From Eubacteriaceae bacterium (GTDB lineage Bacteria > Bacillota > Clostridia > Oscillospirales > Acutalibacteraceae): a stretch of DNA of 64,000 bases. The notes beneath the pieces are model-generated. The model worked only from the letters and a program-made list of their open reading frames with translations. It searched no databases and was not told the origin of the DNA. The position numbers and the translations under genes were made by a program. Positions 33,739-42,862 of this stretch are shown one piece after another; position 1 is the first letter of the stretch, and each line of letters begins with the position of its first letter. The DNA lies in assembly GCA_021770095.1 (NCBI GenBank), contig JAETRQ010000011.1, positions 1 to 64,000 of the forward strand. The letters run 5' to 3'.

Positions 33739-34893
33739 ATGAATTTAAAAAAGAAAATTGCCCTTTTGCTTTCAATTGTTTTGGTTATAACATCTGTTTT
33801 TTGTGTTTGTTTTCATGTTTTTGCAAACGATGAGATTCATTTTACGTTTGATGAAAATACAAAGACGTTGACGCTGACCGGTTCAGGCAGAATGGATGAT
33901 TATTCACAGGATACTTTTAATCAGGTTGAATGGTCGGCTCATAAAAATAATATTGTCAATATTGTTATAGATGAGGGCATTACGCATATTGGAGATTACA
34001 CTTTCTGCCGTGAAACTTCACTTGAAAATGTAACGCTGCCGTCTTCACTCAAATCTATCGGTGCAGCAGCTTTTGCAGGCAATGATAAACTTATGGATAT
34101 AACTGTACCGGACAGCGTTAATGAAATCGGTGATTACGCTTTTGGTTACAATTATGATATGACGCTCAATAAGGATTTTGTTGCCTACTGTGCTTTTAAC
34201 AGTACAGCACAGCAGTATTGCATAAAGAATTATATTGCATTTGATACTCCGTTTGCTGAAACAAAAAGTGATACGGCAGTCATACTTGGGAAAAATTGGC
34301 AGAGCATGTGGTCATTTGTGCCTCAGACAGACGGTATTCTGACTTTCTGGTCAACCGGAACATCGGATACTTTCGGCTTAATTTATGATGCGGATAATTA
34401 TGTGTACAATTCATCATTTAATATTATGAAAAAATCTGCACTTGCATTTGATGATGATTCTTTTGATGACAACGTAAATTTCAAAGTTTCATATGCAGTT
34501 CAGGCCGGCCACAGATATTATCTTGCAGCCAAATACCGTTCTGAGATGGAGGACAAAGGTTCATTTGATGTTCATATCACATTTGAATGTACCAAGCATT
34601 TGTATGAGCAGACAATTATAACACAGCCGACATGTATCAATGACGGAGAAATAGAATATACCTGTTCTGTATGCGGTTATACATACAAAGAAAAATTATA
34701 TGCATTCGGTCATTCCTATGTGTTGTCATCTTTCAGCAATGGTATAGCAGGTGTGCAGTGTGAATCGTGCGATGCGCATTATGAAATTCCGTTTATTGAT
34801 TATGTCAACAAAAGTAATCCTATACTTGATGTAGTTGACGATAATGTAATTAATGCTAAAGATTACTCAAGATTAATAAAAATGTTCAAATAA
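33739..34893 (+). CDS. Secreted leucine-rich-repeat protein with a dockerin-like C-terminus
   Basis: 384 residues from ATG 33739 (AAGGGGG upstream). Signal peptide about 1-30. BspA/LRR_5-type repeats at about 75-150 (HIGDYTFCRETSLENVTLPSSLKSIGAAAFAGNDKL). A beta domain follows (about 180-290), then one Cys-rich repeat (QPTCINDGEIEYTCSVCGYTY). The end, DVVDDNVINAKDYSRLIKMF, resembles a single EF-hand-like half of a type I dockerin; the usual partner half is not evident. Second gene of the operon with the lectin-like protein. Likely cell-surface adhesion. Confidence 0.7.
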   Translation: MNLKKKIALLLSIVLVITSVFCVCFHVFANDEIHFTFDENTKTLTLTGSGRMDDYSQDTFNQVEWSAHKNNIVNIVIDEGITHIGDYTFCRETSLENVTLPSSLKSIGAAAFAGNDKLMDITVPDSVNEIGDYAFGYNYDMTLNKDFVAYCAFNSTAQQYCIKNYIAFDTPFAETKSDTAVILGKNWQSMWSFVPQTDGILTFWSTGTSDTFGLIYDADNYVYNSSFNIMKKSALAFDDDSFDDNVNFKVSYAVQAGHRYYLAAKYRSEMEDKGSFDVHITFECTKHLYEQTIITQPTCINDGEIEYTCSVCGYTYKEKLYAFGHSYVLSSFSNGIAGVQCESCDAHYEIPFIDYVNKSNPILDVVDDNVINAKDYSRLIKMFK

Positions 34894-34901
34894 ATCTTTA
34901 T

Positions 34902-34940
34902 AAAAATGCTGTTGATGTTTTACCATTCGACAGCATTTTT
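34902..34940 (+). terminator. Intrinsic terminator after the leucine-rich protein gene
   Basis: AAAAATGCTGTTGA pairs with TCGACAGCATTTTT (one G-U pair), ending in a run of T. Confidence 0.88.
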
Positions 34941-34942
34941 TG

Positions 34943-34972
34943 TTGACAAGTTTTATTTTTTGTGGTTATATT
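34943..34972 (+). promoter_or_regulatory. Sigma-A promoter of the metallophosphoesterase gene
   Basis: TTGACA (34943-34948), 18-nt spacer, TATATT (34967-34972), placed two bases after the terminator. Confidence 0.6.
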
Positions 34973-35065
34973 AAATTAGGGGTTATTTTAGTTAATTTAC
35001 TTGCTTTTTACATAAATAAAATATAGTCTGAATAAATCTGTCTTATGATAGAAAAGGTGATATAA

Positions 35066-36187
35066 ATGAGATTTAATGAAAACGGGAAATTCAAGATTAT
35101 GCAAATTACGGATATGCAGGAAGTTTGTGCTGTATCTCCGGATACCGTAAAACTGCTTGAGAGTGCAATTGCTGCTGAAAATCCCGATTTGGTAGTATAT
35201 ACAGGTGACCAGATTAAAGGTTATGGTATTACATATAAAGGACTTGGGGATGAGTTGATTCATAATGTTTCAATGACGATTGAAAAGTTACTGAAACCGG
35301 TTGTTGACAGAAATATTCCGTTCGCAGTTACATTCGGCAATCATGACAGACAGGTTGGTATAAGCAACAAAGACCAGTTTGAAAAGATTTATAAAAAATT
35401 CCCATCCTGTGTTGGTGTACAGGCAGAGGGGATTGAGGGCGGAGGAACATATAATATTCCGATTGAGTCACATGACGGCAGCCGTGATTTGTTCAACATC
35501 TATCTTTTTGACAGTGGTACGGATGCCAAGGGCGGAGGATATGAACCGTTTGATCCAAAGATAATAGACTGGTATAAAAAAACGAGAGAAAAATTGAAAG
35601 AAAAGAATGGCGATTATGTTCCTTCTCTTGTTTTTCAGCATATTCCTTTGTTTGAGCATTATAATGTTCTGAAACGTGTCAAGAAAAGTGAAAAAGGTGC
35701 GATTCCTGCTTTCCGTATTCATAAAGGGGAATATTATAAGATTGATGAGGACAAGTGTGTTGAAGGTTCTGTTCTTCTTGAACCGCCGTCTATTCCGGAT
35801 GTAAACACAGGTGAATTTGATGCCTTAAAAGAAAAAGGAGAAATCATGGGCGTTTATGTCGGCCATGATCATAAAAATTCTTATGTAGGCAAGGTTGACG
35901 GTATTGATCTTGGATTTACGCAATCAAGCGGGTTTAATGTTTATGGCAATGGTAAAGAACGCGGAGTTCGTTGCTTTATCCTTGATGAAAACAAGCCGGG
36001 CTGTTATGAAACATATACCAAAACTTACAGACAGTTATGTGATGGTAAACTGCATAAGCCGATTCTTGATGAAATTTTCAGACTTGCACCAACCACTATG
36101 GATATGGCAAAACCGCTTATTGCCAAAGTTGTTGCAGGCTTAGTCGGTATTATTGCATTAATCGTGATTTTAACCCAATTATTATAG
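35066..36187 (+). CDS. Calcineurin-like metallophosphoesterase with C-terminal membrane anchor
   Basis: 373 residues after AAAAGGTGATA. Metal-site motifs: ITDMQE (the usual D-x-H has Gln in place of His), YTGDQ, FGNHDRQ, VFQHIPLFE and GHDHKN. Similar Gln/variant forms occur in the Icc/YkuE/purple-acid-phosphatase-like family. A single hydrophobic segment closes the protein (about 350-371), so the catalytic domain is membrane-tethered. The absence of a signal peptide suggests it faces the cytoplasm. The gtrA-like gene starts 9 nt after, on the same transcript. Substrate unknown. Confidence 0.8.
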   Translation: MRFNENGKFKIMQITDMQEVCAVSPDTVKLLESAIAAENPDLVVYTGDQIKGYGITYKGLGDELIHNVSMTIEKLLKPVVDRNIPFAVTFGNHDRQVGISNKDQFEKIYKKFPSCVGVQAEGIEGGGTYNIPIESHDGSRDLFNIYLFDSGTDAKGGGYEPFDPKIIDWYKKTREKLKEKNGDYVPSLVFQHIPLFEHYNVLKRVKKSEKGAIPAFRIHKGEYYKIDEDKCVEGSVLLEPPSIPDVNTGEFDALKEKGEIMGVYVGHDHKNSYVGKVDGIDLGFTQSSGFNVYGNGKERGVRCFILDENKPGCYETYTKTYRQLCDGKLHKPILDEIFRLAPTTMDMAKPLIAKVVAGLVGIIALIVILTQLL

Positions 36188-36196
36188 GAGAAAAAT

Positions 36197-36715
36197 ATGG
36201 AAGATAAAAAGAAAAATCCATTTGTTAAATGGACTGAAAATCATGCTGAATTCTGGAAATTTATCAAATTTATGATTGCCGGCGGCGGCTCATCCGTGGT
36301 TGAACTTATTGTTCATATGATACTGATAAGTGCGGTGTTCAAATCACTTTGCTCAGTTGCGATTACCAATCCGACATTGAATATGATTGGTATTGAATCA
36401 AAGGGCTATCTTTACGCTTATTTAATTTCAACAACTGTAGGTTATCTTATTGCTTTTATTCTCAACAGAAAAATCACTTTTAAAGCTGATTCAAATCCGA
36501 CAGTATCAATGATTCTTTATTTTATTATGGTTGTGTTTACTATTTTTGCCAACGGCTGGATTGGTTCTGCAATGACAACTTTCGCAGCACAGCATAATTT
36601 TACAGGCGCTTTTGCTGATTTGGTTATCAAAGTGATCGGTATGGCAATACCTACTCTTTGGACTTATCCGTGCAACCGATTCATCATCCACAGAAAGAAA
36701 AAGACAGATAAATAA
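36197..36715 (+). CDS. GtrA-like membrane protein
   Basis: 172 residues, four hydrophobic segments. The opening FIKFMIAGGGSSVVELIVHMIL and the middle YLIAFILNRKITFK are GtrA family hallmarks. GtrA-type proteins flip polyprenyl-linked sugars or help glycosylate teichoic acids. No glycosyltransferase lies beside it here; the partner is the phosphoesterase gene upstream. Confidence 0.9.
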   Translation: MEDKKKNPFVKWTENHAEFWKFIKFMIAGGGSSVVELIVHMILISAVFKSLCSVAITNPTLNMIGIESKGYLYAYLISTTVGYLIAFILNRKITFKADSNPTVSMILYFIMVVFTIFANGWIGSAMTTFAAQHNFTGAFADLVIKVIGMAIPTLWTYPCNRFIIHRKKKTDK

Positions 36716-36723
36716 TATATGAG

Positions 36724-36766
36724 CCGACAGGTGCATTTGATACTGCATCTGTCGGTTGTTATTTTT
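36724..36766 (+). terminator. Intrinsic terminator after the gtrA-like gene
   Basis: CCGACAG-g-TGCA pairs with TGCA-t-CTGTCGG, followed by a mixed T-rich tail. Confidence 0.75.
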
Positions 36767-36862
36767 ATATTTTTTATGAATAATAATATTATTTTATAGA
36801 AATTTTTGATTATATATAGTATAATAGATTTGGCTTATTATAAATAATAAAGGAGAAATCAA

Positions 36863-37573
36863 ATGAGCAATATTAACGAACAAAAAGAATTAATATGCGA
36901 TATATGCCATAAAATGTGGCAACTTGGCTGGGTTGCAGCAAATGATGGTAATGTCAGTGCAAAGCTGGATGACGGAACTATTCTTGCAACACCGACAGGT
37001 ATGAGCAAATCTTTTATCACGCCGGAAAAACTGATTCGTATTGACAGTGAGGGAAATGTGATTGAAGCCGCAGAAGGACTTCGCCCCTCAAGTGAAATAA
37101 AAATGCATCTTCGCTGCTATGACAAACGTGATGATGTAATGAGTGTTATTCATGCTCATCCACCGGGTGCAACAGGATTTGCCGTTGCTCACAAGTCAAT
37201 GGATATGTACAATATGATTGAAGATGTTGCGGTTATCGGTGCTGTTCCTCTTACTCCTTATGGTACACCATCCACAATTGAAGTTCCCAATGCAATTGAA
37301 CCTTATCTTGAAGAGCATGATGTAATGCTGCTTGAAAATCATGGTGCTCTTGCAGTGGGCAGTGATGTTGTTACTGCATTTTACAGAATGGAAAGTCTTG
37401 AATTATGGGCAAAAATAACAATTAATGCAGTAATACTGGGAGGCAGTCACGACATCAGCCGCGAAAATATCCAGAAACTTATTGACCTTCGTGGTTATTA
37501 TCAGGTAACAGGTCGTCATCCGGGATATAAAACTTTTAATCCTGATGACCCTCTTCTTCACGCGAAAGACTGA
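36863..37573 (+). CDS. fucA: L-fuculose-1-phosphate aldolase (class II)
   Basis: 236 residues after AAAGGAGAAATC. Splits L-fuculose 1-phosphate into DHAP and L-lactaldehyde. Zinc and catalytic motifs are present: Glu in RPSSEIKMHL, the His pair in VIHAHPPGA, and the third His in LLENHGALA; NDGNVSAK and TPTGMSK bind phosphate. First gene of fucA-fucU-kinase-fucI. A weak promoter (TAGAAA-17-TATAAT, 36797-36825) lies upstream. The related family members RhaD and AraD are excluded mainly by context. Confidence 0.88.
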   Translation: MSNINEQKELICDICHKMWQLGWVAANDGNVSAKLDDGTILATPTGMSKSFITPEKLIRIDSEGNVIEAAEGLRPSSEIKMHLRCYDKRDDVMSVIHAHPPGATGFAVAHKSMDMYNMIEDVAVIGAVPLTPYGTPSTIEVPNAIEPYLEEHDVMLLENHGALAVGSDVVTAFYRMESLELWAKITINAVILGGSHDISRENIQKLIDLRGYYQVTGRHPGYKTFNPDDPLLHAKD

Positions 37574-37591
37574 ATACAGGAGGGCTGAATT

Positions 37592-38032
37592 ATGTTAAAA
37601 GGTATTTCGCCATTACTTTCACCCGAATTGCTCAAGGCTCTTTGTGAAATGGGTCACGGTGATGAACTTATCATTGCTGATGGTAATTTTCCGTGTGAAA
37701 GTATCGGAAAAAATGCTGTTGTAATCCGTGCAGACGGTCATGGTGCAGATGCTATTCTTGATGCTGTATTGGATTTAATTCCGCTTGACAGATATGTTGA
37801 AAAACCTGCAGCATTAATGCAAGTGGTTGAAGGTGATACTTGCGGCACTCCGCAAATATGGAATAATTATAAAGATATATTGAGTAAGCATGAACCAGAT
37901 CATCATGATATTGAGATGATAGAGCGTTTTGATTTTTATGAGCGTGCAAAGAATGCGTATCTTATTATTGCAACAGGTGAAACTGCCATTTATGCCAATG
38001 TGCTGCTTAAGAAGGGAGTTGTTACCATTTGA
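37592..38032 (+). CDS. fucU: L-fucose mutarotase
   Basis: 146 residues after AGGAGGGCTG. RbsD/FucU-fold signature: LKGISPLLSPELLKALCEMGHGDELIIADGNFP with the catalytic His, and the C-terminal ATGETAIYANVLLKKGV. Interconverts fucose anomers so that isomerase receives the alpha form. Overlaps the kinase gene by 4 nt. Confidence 0.92.
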   Translation: MLKGISPLLSPELLKALCEMGHGDELIIADGNFPCESIGKNAVVIRADGHGADAILDAVLDLIPLDRYVEKPAALMQVVEGDTCGTPQIWNNYKDILSKHEPDHHDIEMIERFDFYERAKNAYLIIATGETAIYANVLLKKGVVTI

Positions 38033-39441
38033 GTACGGTTCTCGCTTTTGATTTCGGTGCATCAACAGGCAGAGCAATAAAAGCAGAATTTGACGGCAAA
38101 ACGATTCAGTATAATGAAGTACATAGATTTGAAAACAAACCTGTATATGACGCCGACCGCCTTTGCTGGGATTTTCCGTATCTTCTCGGTGAAGTAAAAA
38201 AGGCGATTGAAATGTGTACAGATGTTGATTCGCTTGCATTTGATACTTGGGGCGTTGATTATGGTCTTCTTGATGAAAATGATAAGTTGATTGCTTTGCC
38301 GACAAATTATCGTGATACAAGAACCAATGGTGTACCGCAAAAAATATTTGAAAAAATATCTCCCACTGCACTTTACACTGCAACAGGCAATCAGATCATG
38401 CCGATTAATACATTGTTTCAGCTCACTGCCGAGCAGGAAAAAAATGCAAAAACGCTGCTTTTCATGCCTGATTTGTTTGCGTTTGCTCTTTCAGGGAATA
38501 AATCAGCAGAGCGTACGATTGCCTCAACTTCCCAGATGTATAATTTTGCATCAAATGATTGGGATATGGCGGTTGCATCATTGTCAGGCAAAGATACTGC
38601 TTTGCTCCAAAATATTATTGACAGCAGCACAATTGTCGGTGCGTATAAAGGAATAAAAGTGGTTAAAGTTGCAGGGCATGATACCCAATGTGCAATTGCG
38701 GCTATGCCTGTAACACCGGGCTCTATACCTGCTTTTTTATCATGTGGGACATGGTCACTGATTGGTTGTGAATGTGAAAATGCTGTTCTTACAGAGAAAA
38801 GTATGGCAGATGAACTTTCAAATGAGATGGGTGCAAACGGACTTGTAAATTATCTTAAAAATATCAGCGGTCTGTGGCTGATTCAGGAAATACGCAGGAA
38901 CTTCAAATCAATGGGCAAAGCGTATTCATTCAATGATATGGAGCAACTTGCGAGACAGGAAAATGCATTCGTATCTTTTATTGACCCTGATGCACCGGAG
39001 TTTGCATTGCCCGGTAATGTGCCTGAAAAAATTCAGGAATTTTGTAAAAAAACAAATCAACCTGTTCCTCAAAGTGATGGTGCGATGGTAAGAATCATTT
39101 ATGAAAGTCTTGCCATGAAGTATAAATTTGCAATTTCACAGATTACCGAGAATACAAAAAAGAATTTTGATGTGCTTCATCTTTTGGGTGGGGGAACAAA
39201 AGATTCGTTCCTTTGCCAGATGACAGCAAACAGTCTTGGTATTCCGGTTGCGGCGGGACCGACAGAAGCAACGGCACTCGGCAATATCCTGCTTCAGCTT
39301 ATTGCTCTTGGTGACATCAAAGATATTGCACAGGGCAGAGAGATTATAAGAAATCAAGAAAATGTAAAAACCTATATGCCTGCAGATACCGACGCTTGGA
39401 ATGAGGCATATATAAAATTCTGCAATGCAGTAATAAAATAA
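38029..39441 (+). CDS. FGGY carbohydrate kinase, RhaB-like, probable L-fuculokinase
   Basis: 470 residues starting at TTG 38029 in a TTGA overlap with fucU (GAAGGGAG upstream). FGGY motifs: [14 protein letters not shown] (phosphate 1), [21 protein letters not shown] and [22 protein letters not shown]. The sequence type is closer to rhamnulokinase (RhaB) than to E. coli FucK, but the operon has fucose enzymes only, so L-fuculose is the likely substrate. Adenine-binding and catalytic Asp (in DYG region) are present. Confidence 0.85.
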   Translation: MSTVLAFDFGASTGRAIKAEFDGKTIQYNEVHRFENKPVYDADRLCWDFPYLLGEVKKAIEMCTDVDSLAFDTWGVDYGLLDENDKLIALPTNYRDTRTNGVPQKIFEKISPTALYTATGNQIMPINTLFQLTAEQEKNAKTLLFMPDLFAFALSGNKSAERTIASTSQMYNFASNDWDMAVASLSGKDTALLQNIIDSSTIVGAYKGIKVVKVAGHDTQCAIAAMPVTPGSIPAFLSCGTWSLIGCECENAVLTEKSMADELSNEMGANGLVNYLKNISGLWLIQEIRRNFKSMGKAYSFNDMEQLARQENAFVSFIDPDAPEFALPGNVPEKIQEFCKKTNQPVPQSDGAMVRIIYESLAMKYKFAISQITENTKKNFDVLHLLGGGTKDSFLCQMTANSLGIPVAAGPTEATALGNILLQLIALGDIKDIAQGREIIRNQENVKTYMPADTDAWNEAYIKFCNAVIK

Positions 39442-39454
39442 TAAGGAGAAAATT

Positions 39455-41239
39455 ATGAATTATCCAAAAATAGGAATTCGCCCCATTATTGACGGTCGTT
39501 GGGGCGGAGTAAGAGAAAGCCTTGAAAATCAGACAATGGGTATGGCAAAAGCCGCAAAAGAATTGATTGAATCAAATCTTCGCTATCCTGACGGAACACC
39601 TGTGCAGTGTGTAATAAGCAATACTACAATCGGCGGCGGTGAAGAGGCAGCTAAATGTGCAGACCAGTTTTCTAAAGAAAATATTGTCGCAACTTTGTCT
39701 GTTACACCTTGCTGGTGCTATGGTTCTGAAACTTTTGATATGGACCCGAAAACAATCAAAGCAGTTTGGGGATTTAACGGTACAGAGCGTCCCGGTGCTG
39801 TTTATCTTGCAGCAGTTATGGCAGCTTATGCGCAAAGAGGACTTCCTGCATTTTCTATCTATGGCAGAGATGTTAAGGATATTACGGATACGGAAATTCC
39901 TGAAGATGTTGCGCAAAAAATTCTTCGTTTTGCAAAATCATCTGTTGCAGTCGGTTGGATGAACAATAAGTCATATGTTAATCTTGGCGGTGTTGCAATG
40001 GGTATTGCAGGCAGTTACTGTAATGCAGATGTTTTCCAAAAGTATTTCGGTATCCGTGCAGAATGGGTTGATATGACAGAAATTGTCAGAAGAATAACAC
40101 TTGAAATATATGACCATGATGAGTATGAAAAGGCACTTGCATGGGTTAAGGCAAATTGTAAGGAAGGTTTTGACCTTAACGAAGGCAAAGCATTACCTGA
40201 AATTATTACCAAGTCAAAGGTTGTTCCTGCTGATAAGGATTGGGAATTTGTAACCAAAATGACTATGGTTATGCGTGATATTCTTTATGGCAACAAAAAA
40301 CTTGACGAAATGGGTTGGCATGAAGAAGCACTTGGTAAAAACGCTGTTGCAGGCGGTTTTCAGGGACAGAGAAACTGGACCGACTGGTTGCCTAATGCAG
40401 ACTTTACTGAGGCAATTATGGCATCTACATTTGACTGGAACGGTGCAAAAATGCCGACTCCTTTTGCTACTGAAAATGATACACTTAACGGTGTGTCAAT
40501 GATGCTCGGTACGCTTGTTTCCAATTCTGCTCCGTGTTTCCATGATGTCAGAACATATTGGAGTCCTGATGCCTGTGAGCGTGTAACAGGTGTAAGACCG
40601 GACGGTTTGGCAAAAGACGGTTTCATCCACCTTATCAATTCCGGTGCAACTGCTCTTGACGGCAGCGGTGCTGCTAAGAATGATAAAGGCGAAGGCTGTA
40701 TGAAACCATTCTGGGAAATGACACAGGAGGATATTAAGGCTTGTCTTGACGCAACAGATTGGTGCAGAGCAAACTACGAATATTTCCGCGGTGGTGGATT
40801 CTCAAGCCATTTCCGCTGCAGTGCACAAATGCCTGTAACCATGCTCAGAGTTAATATTATTGATGGCATTGGTCCTGTCATTCAGATTGCAGAAGGTTAT
40901 ACGGTTGACCTTCCTGATGAAATTCACAATACAATTGATAAGAGAACAGATCCATCATGGCCAACCACATGGTTTGTTCCAAGACTTACAGGCAAGGGTG
41001 CTTTTAGGGATGTTTACAGTGTTATGGCAAACTGGGGTGCAAATCACGGTGTTACGGTTTACGGCCATGTCGGTGCAGATTTGATTACACTCGCATCTAT
41101 GTTGAGAATTCCTGTTAATATGCATAATGTGGATGAAGAAAATATTTTCCGTCCGCATTCATGGTCCTCATTCGGAACAGATGATTCTCAGGCAGCAGAT
41201 TTCAGTGCCTGCAAGAACTACGGACCACTTTATAAATAA
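39455..41239 (+). CDS. fucI: L-fucose isomerase
   Basis: 594 residues, standard length, after ATAAGGAG. Begins with [26 protein letters not shown] and contains [18 protein letters not shown], and the metal/substrate regions [31 protein letters not shown] and HDVRTYWSP, all typical of FucI. Converts L-fucose to L-fuculose with Mn2+. Last gene of the operon; no transporter, regulator or fucosidase is adjacent. Confidence 0.96.
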   Translation: MNYPKIGIRPIIDGRWGGVRESLENQTMGMAKAAKELIESNLRYPDGTPVQCVISNTTIGGGEEAAKCADQFSKENIVATLSVTPCWCYGSETFDMDPKTIKAVWGFNGTERPGAVYLAAVMAAYAQRGLPAFSIYGRDVKDITDTEIPEDVAQKILRFAKSSVAVGWMNNKSYVNLGGVAMGIAGSYCNADVFQKYFGIRAEWVDMTEIVRRITLEIYDHDEYEKALAWVKANCKEGFDLNEGKALPEIITKSKVVPADKDWEFVTKMTMVMRDILYGNKKLDEMGWHEEALGKNAVAGGFQGQRNWTDWLPNADFTEAIMASTFDWNGAKMPTPFATENDTLNGVSMMLGTLVSNSAPCFHDVRTYWSPDACERVTGVRPDGLAKDGFIHLINSGATALDGSGAAKNDKGEGCMKPFWEMTQEDIKACLDATDWCRANYEYFRGGGFSSHFRCSAQMPVTMLRVNIIDGIGPVIQIAEGYTVDLPDEIHNTIDKRTDPSWPTTWFVPRLTGKGAFRDVYSVMANWGANHGVTVYGHVGADLITLASMLRIPVNMHNVDEENIFRPHSWSSFGTDDSQAADFSACKNYGPLYK

Positions 41240-41261
41240 TTTAATATTATTGCAAAAAAAT

Positions 41262-41298
41262 TGCACAGAACAGTTTTTTACTGCTCTGTGCATTTTTT
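41262..41298. terminator. Bidirectional intrinsic terminator after fucI
   Basis: TGCACAGAACAGT pairs with ACTGCTCTGTGCA (one mismatch), preceded by an A run and followed by six T. It lies between fucI and the convergent HAAS-type gene. Confidence 0.88.
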
Positions 41299-41309
41299 GT
41301 ATTATTTTA

Positions 41310-42407
41310 TTATTTCGATATGGTTCTTTCTAACGGTTCAATCAGTTCATATTCTTTTTCCTTCGGATCGGTTAAACGCTTTTGCAGAATAAAGGAAAGG
41401 GAATAGTTTGTCGCATCAATACTGATATGAATTTTGTGCCCTTCATTGATTGTGGAACTGAGCCCTGTTTCCACACTAACATACCAATAAACACAACTGT
41501 TTTCATTTATCGTTAATAAATAAAAGTTATATGTACTGCTTTCACATTCTATGTCCAGTTCCTCAAGTATATCTTCAATTGTTTTGTCGGTATTGTTATA
41601 TTCATTTTGGATTTTTTCAGACATTTCGCAGGCATATTGATAGTCTGCGTATCTTTGCTCTTTTGCCTCATCCAAAGCAACAACAAATTTGAATATACCT
41701 GTTATGGATAGGATAAGTAAAATTGCAGTAACAATGCCTGTAATCCATTCCAGTATTTTTTTACATTTTAAATCTTTTCTGCCGTTTTTCAGCCGCTTTG
41801 CCCGAATATTGTAAATCATTACAAAAATACAGTTAATCAAAACAGGGGAGAAAAGTGCAATTAAAAATGGATATGCGGTCATGTTATTAAAATCATCCCA
41901 CACAAAGGCCCTGTATGGAAGGTTAAGATAGTGTGCAGCACTTTCCATAAAATCAAACCCAATGGGGTATGTACATATTGCCAGAAACAGTAGTGTTATG
42001 ATACTGTACCAAATATCTTTTTTCTTCACTGCAAAGAATGAGAATACATAGAATATCAGCATAAAGGATATAAAAACAATACCCGTAAAAAGATAAAATA
42101 CTTCAGGTGCATTTATGGACGAAAGGGATAGGACATAGCAAAGTATAAAAAGTATACCTGCAAACAGAATACGTTTGCCTATTTTATTTTTCTTATTATA
42201 CATATGTGCAAACTGGTCGGCAACGCTTTCGCTGTCACCCATGCATTCAACTGCTTTTTCCTGTGCATTATCCTCAGGATAGCCGATTTCTTCATAAAAA
42301 TTCTGATTGGTTAGGATATGGTCGCTGAGTTCTGCTTCAATCATTTTCTTCCTGATTTTATTATTGAGTGGTTTCAGCACACGGCTGATATAATCATTTG
42401 CTTTCAT
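41310..42407 (-). CDS. HAAS-domain membrane protein, partner of PadR
   Basis: 365 residues when started at ATG 42407, two bases after the padR stop; there is no good ribosome-binding site, so translational coupling is likely. The N-terminal ~70 residues (YISRVLKPLNNKIRKKMIEAELSDHI...NAQEKAVECMGDSESVADQF) match the HAAS/DUF1700-type domain that accompanies PadR repressors. About five hydrophobic segments follow (80-245), then a C-terminal ~110-residue extracytoplasmic domain. Such pairs sense envelope conditions; the signal is unknown. Confidence 0.7.
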   Translation of the reverse strand: MKANDYISRVLKPLNNKIRKKMIEAELSDHILTNQNFYEEIGYPEDNAQEKAVECMGDSESVADQFAHMYNKKNKIGKRILFAGILFILCYVLSLSSINAPEVFYLFTGIVFISFMLIFYVFSFFAVKKKDIWYSIITLLFLAICTYPIGFDFMESAAHYLNLPYRAFVWDDFNNMTAYPFLIALFSPVLINCIFVMIYNIRAKRLKNGRKDLKCKKILEWITGIVTAILLILSITGIFKFVVALDEAKEQRYADYQYACEMSEKIQNEYNNTDKTIEDILEELDIECESSTYNFYLLTINENSCVYWYVSVETGLSSTINEGHKIHISIDATNYSLSFILQKRLTDPKEKEYELIEPLERTISK

Positions 42408-42409
42408 AA

Positions 42410-42736
42410 TTATGCGAAATTCAAAACCTTGTTCACGGATTTTGAATATTCCTTCCATTCCATTTTCTTTTCTTTCAAGACTTTGAGCCCTTTTCTGGTA
42501 ATACGGTAATATTTTCTGTTTCTGTTTTCAAAAATTTCCCAATAACTTTCAACATATTCATTTTCTTCAAGCGAGTGTAAAATCGGGTAAAGTGTGCCTT
42601 CTTTGAGCGTGAAAGCACCGTCACTTCTTTTATCAATTTCTTTAACAATTCTATATCCATACATATCTTCTTTTTCAAGCACAGACAGAACTAATGTTGC
42701 TGTGCTTCCTTTTAATAACTCTTTGCTGAATTTCAT
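42410..42736 (-). CDS. PadR-family transcriptional regulator
   Basis: 108 residues from ATG 42736 with AGGAGG upstream; the frame runs further upstream but through the promoter. Winged-helix PadR signature: LLKGSTATLVLSVLEKEDMYGYRIVKEID, then EGTLYPILHSLEENEYVESYWEI and YYRITRKGLKVLKEK. Represses its own operon in known cases. An inverted repeat overlies its promoter. Confidence 0.92.
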   Translation of the reverse strand: MKFSKELLKGSTATLVLSVLEKEDMYGYRIVKEIDKRSDGAFTLKEGTLYPILHSLEENEYVESYWEIFENRNRKYYRITRKGLKVLKEKKMEWKEYSKSVNKVLNFA

Positions 42737-42763
42737 AGCAATTCCTCCTATACATATTAATTC

Positions 42764-42799
42764 TATATACATAGTATTACAAGGTATATAAAAAGTCAA
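42764..42799 (-). promoter_or_regulatory. padR promoter with overlapping inverted repeat (probable PadR operator)
   Basis: On the minus strand TTGACT (42794-42799), 17-nt spacer, TACTAT (42771-42776). The inverted repeat TATATAC (42764-42770) / GTATATA (42784-42790) covers the -10 box and the spacer, an arrangement expected for autorepression. Confidence 0.6.
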
Positions 42800-42826
42800 G
42801 TGTTTTTCTGAAATTAATTTACAAAC

Positions 42827-42855
42827 TTGATAAAATCTGTTTATTGTGATATGAT
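42827..42855 (+). promoter_or_regulatory. Sigma-A promoter of the PHP gene, giving a leaderless transcript
   Basis: TTGATA (42827-42832), 17-nt spacer, TATGAT (42850-42855). The first ATG follows 7 nt after the -10 box, so transcription should begin at or next to the start codon. Confidence 0.65.
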
Positions 42856-42862
42856 TTGTTCT

